A stretch of 14,751 nt of DNA from positions 1 through 14,751 of the forward strand of contig JACJYG010000024.1 of NCBI GenBank assembly GCA_020636215.1, in the 5' to 3' direction. This document shows positions 13,974-14,751 of the stretch, in pieces (within the stretch, counting starts at the first letter, position 1; every line of letters begins with the position of its first letter). The notes beneath the pieces were generated by a model. The model saw nothing but the letters and a program-made list of their open reading frames with translations, was not told the DNA's origin and searched no databases. The stretch is from Lewinellaceae bacterium. GTDB taxonomy: Bacteria; Bacteroidota; Bacteroidia; Chitinophagales; Saprospiraceae. The position numbers and the translations under genes are program-made.

Positions 13974-14003
13974 TGCACCCCCAAGCGGGGAGGGGCATTT
14001 TTT
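13974..14003 (+). terminator. GC hairpin followed by a T-run, plus strand
   Basis: CCCC (13979-13982) pairs with GGGG (13987-13990) around AAGC, with a wider TGC/GCA closure (13974-13976 and 13995-13997) that needs bulges, and six T residues follow (13998-14003). It looks like an intrinsic terminator for plus-strand transcription, yet the flanking genes on both sides are on the minus strand. It may block antisense transcripts or be coincidental. Confidence 0.35.
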
Positions 14004-14063
14004 ATGGACAATTTCAAGCCTCTATATTCACCTACTATTTTATCTCATTTTCATTCCCAACCT

Positions 14064-14615
14064 TTAATCGCCTTTCATTCGCTGGATTACCCCATCTTTA
14101 GAATCCGTCCGGATGAGCCCACGCTCAAATAGTTTTTTCCACTCCCGTTTTGAAGGGTTCAGGAAATAATCGTCCTCATTGCCATCGCTGTCAAAGGTGG
14201 TCCGTACGGGGGTTATTTTCCGGACTTCGGCCCGATCCGCTTCCTCATCCATTGCCAGGGTATACAATTGCAGCCCTTCCCCATCGTAGGGTTTTACGAG
14301 ATAGACTTGCCAGTACCCGTTATCCTTCTCTTTAAAATTGAAAAAGTAATACCCCTTGAATTTTTTTACCACAAGCCCCTGGTTAAGGATGTAATCGTCA
14401 TCGGCCAGGCCTTTCACGCTGGTGGCGGTTACTTTGATCGTATCCTTTTCTTCCGCATACAGCCCGCGAATCTTCGAAGGGATCTTATTCAGCGCACGCT
14501 TCTCCATTGGCTGTGGTTGCTCAAAGTACACTTCGTGGCAGCTCAGATAGCAGGTGGCCAGCAGCAGCAAAGCAGCGAATTGGAAAGACTTTTTGAATCC
14601 GAAAGGCATTTTCAT
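14064..14615 (-). CDS. small putative lipoprotein of unknown function
   Basis: The 183-aa product from the ATG at 14615 begins with basic residues, a hydrophobic run and a Cys in CYLSC at about residue 26. This fits a loose Bacteroidota-type lipobox, so the protein is probably anchored in the envelope. The mature part is hydrophilic, with a likely beta-rich middle (YILNQGLVVKKFKGYYFFNF, then YWQVYLVKPYDGEGLQLYTLAM) and a Lys-rich helical end. I do not recognise the family. The open frame extends to 14678, but the added residues precede the signal sequence and are not needed. The GGT-like gene is 189 nt downstream on the same strand, too far for an obvious operon. No clear promoter was found in the remaining 136 nt to the window edge. 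Confidence 0.75.
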   Translation of the reverse strand: MKMPFGFKKSFQFAALLLLATCYLSCHEVYFEQPQPMEKRALNKIPSKIRGLYAEEKDTIKVTATSVKGLADDDYILNQGLVVKKFKGYYFFNFKEKDNGYWQVYLVKPYDGEGLQLYTLAMDEEADRAEVRKITPVRTTFDSDGNEDDYFLNPSKREWKKLFERGLIRTDSKDGVIQRMKGD

Positions 14616-14751
14616 GATACAGGCTTTTACTCCTCCAAATTGAAGAAAAAGAATAGTATTTCCAATGATAAGCATCATCGGAAGGGAAGAAGCGGAAGCT
14701 GGAAAAGTGCAACAACTGGTGGTGGGCCGCCAAGGAGGCCCGATAATTGGG

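Noticed and set aside
14679..14751. GGGCC/GGCCC inverted repeat near the right edge as a regulatory hairpin
   Set aside because: Only a 5-bp stem with an 8-nt loop and no adjoining gene within the window.

Overview
The window looks like chromosomal DNA from a member of the Bacteroidota, most likely Saprospiria (Lewinella/Phaeodactylibacter-like). The case rests on five things: the families present (two tandem OmpH/Skp-like chaperones ahead of murI, a CrtA-like carotenoid oxygenase, a PaaE-type reductase), promoter elements of the Bacteroidota TAnnTTTG type, scarce Shine-Dalgarno sequences, signal peptides ending before Gln, and a small lipoprotein with a loose lipobox. The rank below phylum is an inference from overall feel, not from a marker gene. 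I see no tRNA, rRNA, CRISPR array, insertion sequence or phage gene.

Layout. 1-202: gene-free, with heptamer repeats. 203-1303 (-): PaaE-type FAD/NAD/[2Fe-2S] reductase, divergent from 1499-2539 (+): AlkB-family membrane hydroxylase. The two share a 195-bp control region and may be an electron-donor/hydroxylase pair. 2541-3962 (-): unrecognised secreted protein, ending 1 nt from alkB. 4070-4879 (+): membrane-anchored alpha/beta hydrolase. 4929-5621 (+): TrmB tRNA methyltransferase, tail-to-tail with murI. 5625-6425, 6427-6933 and 7021-7542 (all -): murI and two OmpH/Skp-like chaperones, read from the 7542 end as an envelope-biogenesis operon. 7868-8578 (+): CrtA-like oxygenase. 8700-9269 (-): unrecognised coiled-coil protein. 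9460-10236 (+) CoaX and 10348-11901 (+) HMG-CoA synthase: CoA and mevalonate/isoprenoid precursor metabolism. 11944-12022: 9-bp minisatellite. 12027-13874 (-): exported gamma-glutamyltransferase-like Ntn hydrolase whose glutamate-binding residues are changed. 14064-14615 (-): small putative lipoprotein. 14616-14751: nothing convincing.

Most of the window is ordinary housekeeping DNA. The points that deserve a second look are the AlkB/PaaE-type pair, the GGT-like enzyme that keeps its catalytic core but not its glutamate pocket, the TTG start of murI and the apparent absence of bamA beside the ompH pair, a start-codon hairpin before the hydrolase gene, helically phased TTTAACG repeats before the CrtA-like gene, and the 9-bp repeat array. 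Most long ORF-track starts here are TTG or GTG codons upstream of the likely ATG, so I moved several starts downstream. Homology calls are from recognition of motifs by eye; no search was run.
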